64,000 nt of DNA. Source: Flammeovirga agarivorans. GTDB taxonomy: Bacteria > Bacteroidota > Bacteroidia > Cytophagales > Flammeovirgaceae. The DNA lies in assembly GCF_012641475.1 (NCBI RefSeq), contig NZ_JABAIL010000005.1, positions 310,001 to 374,000 on the forward strand, read 5' to 3'. Shown here one piece after another: positions 63,238 through 64,000 of this stretch. Within the stretch, counting starts at the first letter, position 1, and each line of letters begins with the position of its first letter. The position numbers were made by a program, and so were the translations under genes. The notes under the pieces were generated by a model. It was given only the letters and a program-made list of their open reading frames with translations. It did no database searches and was not told where the DNA came from.

Positions 63238-63309
63238 ATAGGTAAATCACTTAATAATTATTGTTGGGTATTTCACTATCTAATTCGACTTCACTTTTTG
63301 AGAGATTTG
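63238..63309 (+). promoter_or_regulatory. Composite promoter site upstream of the terminal outer-membrane gene
   Basis: ATAGGTAAATCACTTAA (63238-63254, a degenerate form of the palindrome) is followed after 9 nt by TTGGGT (63264-63269), and after exactly 36 nt by TTTG at 63306-63309. The bases differ from the other three sites, but both spacings are identical, which is the main support. Confidence 0.72.
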
Positions 63310-63337
63310 AACATTATCAATCAATAATCTCTCAATT

Positions 63338-64000
63338 ATGAAATATCTATTCATTTTAGTTTCCTTATTAATTGGAACGGTCTCATTTGCTCAAACAGAT
63401 CAAGAAAAAGCACAAGCCAATAATCCTTTGGCAAAAATTACAGCATTTAATCTTCAGCAATATTATGCTCCCAATTTAACCGGAAATGATGAAGCTACCT
63501 CAAGTACCTATTGGTTGAGATATGCCAAACCGACAGGAAGAGTACTTTGGAGAGCGTCTTTACCTTTTAGTACTTATTCCAATCCAGAAACAGGCATAAG
63601 TTCATCGGGGTTAGGAGATTTTGATCTTTTTGCCGCCTATCTCGCTGTTTCTAAACCTACTTTATCTTTTGGTATTGGGCCTTCTGTATCAGCTCCAACG
63701 GCTACACATTCTACCTTAGGTACAGGGAAGTGGACTCTTGGTGCTGCCGCAGTAGCTTTTGCTAGTGTATCCCCTCAATTCCAAACAGGTGGTTTAGTAA
63801 TATGGAGAACAGATGTGGGTGGAGATATGAATAGGGAAGAGGTAAATATTTTAGCTTTCCAACCTTTTGCTTTTTGGCAAGTAGGTAATGGAGTATATTT
63901 TAGAAGTGCACCAACTTGGAATTTTAATTTAGAGAAAGGAACATATAATGTTCCATTGGGGGTGGGTCTTGGTAAGGTGATTAAAATCAAAAAGACTGTT
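63338..64000 (+). CDS. Outer-membrane transporter-like protein (5' part)
   Basis: An open frame of 221 codons cut by the window end. The start at 63338 opens a signal peptide (MKYLFILVSLLIGTVSFAQ). The mature chain has barrel-like segments (LPFSTYSNPETG, GLGDFDLFAAYLAVSKPTLSF, GIGPSVSAPTATHSTLGTG, KWTLGAAAVAFAS). The order GLGD ... GPSVSAPTAT ... GTGKWTLG resembles the MetA/phenol-pathway family of outer-membrane proteins. It carries the composite TTAGGTA-type promoter, as does the sulfatase. Substrate unknown. Confidence 0.78.
   Translation, partial: MKYLFILVSLLIGTVSFAQTDQEKAQANNPLAKITAFNLQQYYAPNLTGNDEATSSTYWLRYAKPTGRVLWRASLPFSTYSNPETGISSSGLGDFDLFAAYLAVSKPTLSFGIGPSVSAPTATHSTLGTGKWTLGAAAVAFASVSPQFQTGGLVIWRTDVGGDMNREEVNILAFQPFAFWQVGNGVYFRSAPTWNFNLEKGTYNVPLGVGLGKVIKIKKTV

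Noticed and set aside
1-64000. tRNA, rRNA, CRISPR arrays, integrases or transposases
   Set aside because: I looked for cloverleaf/anticodon patterns, regular direct repeats and recombinase motifs and found none that I could support.

Overview
The window looks like a chromosomal segment of a marine-type Bacteroidetes bacterium, most likely a Cytophagales member close to Flammeovirga. The evidence is AT-rich DNA, start codons without clear Shine-Dalgarno sequences, promoter -7 elements ending in TTTG, a MoxR/Bat operon, a FecR anti-sigma protein, Y_Y_Y/beta-propeller histidine kinases, a fused OtsA-OtsB, and YceI and outer-membrane beta-barrel proteins. The genus is an inference. I saw no tRNA, rRNA, CRISPR array, IS element or prophage.

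Layout. 1-10,210 (+) is a late-cobalamin/cobalt operon: the end of a Ni/Co permease-like protein, a fused ChlI-ChlD-type chelatase ATPase, cobU, cbiA, a 139-bp palindromic element, an adenosyltransferase, cobW, a half-length MFS protein and cobN. 10.3-20.5 kb holds enolase, two YceI proteins, a NifS/IscS-type cysteine desulfurase, glmM, comEC, a lipoprotein and a plant-type ferredoxin reductase. 21.1-26.8 kb holds an MscS channel, otsAB, a membrane coiled-coil protein and an orphan FecR. 26.8-32.9 kb (-) is rpsL-rpsG-fusA-rpsJ with a second, about 96% identical fusA just upstream; the usual S10-operon continuation after rpsJ is missing. 33.9-40.5 kb (-) is a complete moxR-DUF58-hyp-batA-batB/C-batD operon.

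43.4-43.9 kb contains what I think is the least described object here: four tandem genes for 24- to 44-residue peptides sharing a T[HY]T[VA]TG[YF]P core in an A-B-A'-B' order, ending in a terminator and preceded by a cluster of AAGTGT half-sites.

46.6-64 kb appears to be a sensory island. A (-) operon carries three related histidine kinases (one broken by an in-frame TAG), a NarL-type response regulator and a degenerate receiver. A separate kinase/receiver pair follows on the + strand. Around it, four promoters (upstream of a sulfatase, an M48 protease, a hypothetical/HdeD pair and an outer-membrane protein) carry the same composite site with identical spacing: a 17-bp palindrome close to TTAGGTA-N3-TACCTAA, then 9 nt, a half-site close to TTAGGT, exactly 36 nt, then TTTG. 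This looks like a previously unnamed regulon. The adjacent NarL-type regulator is the natural but unproven candidate for binding it.
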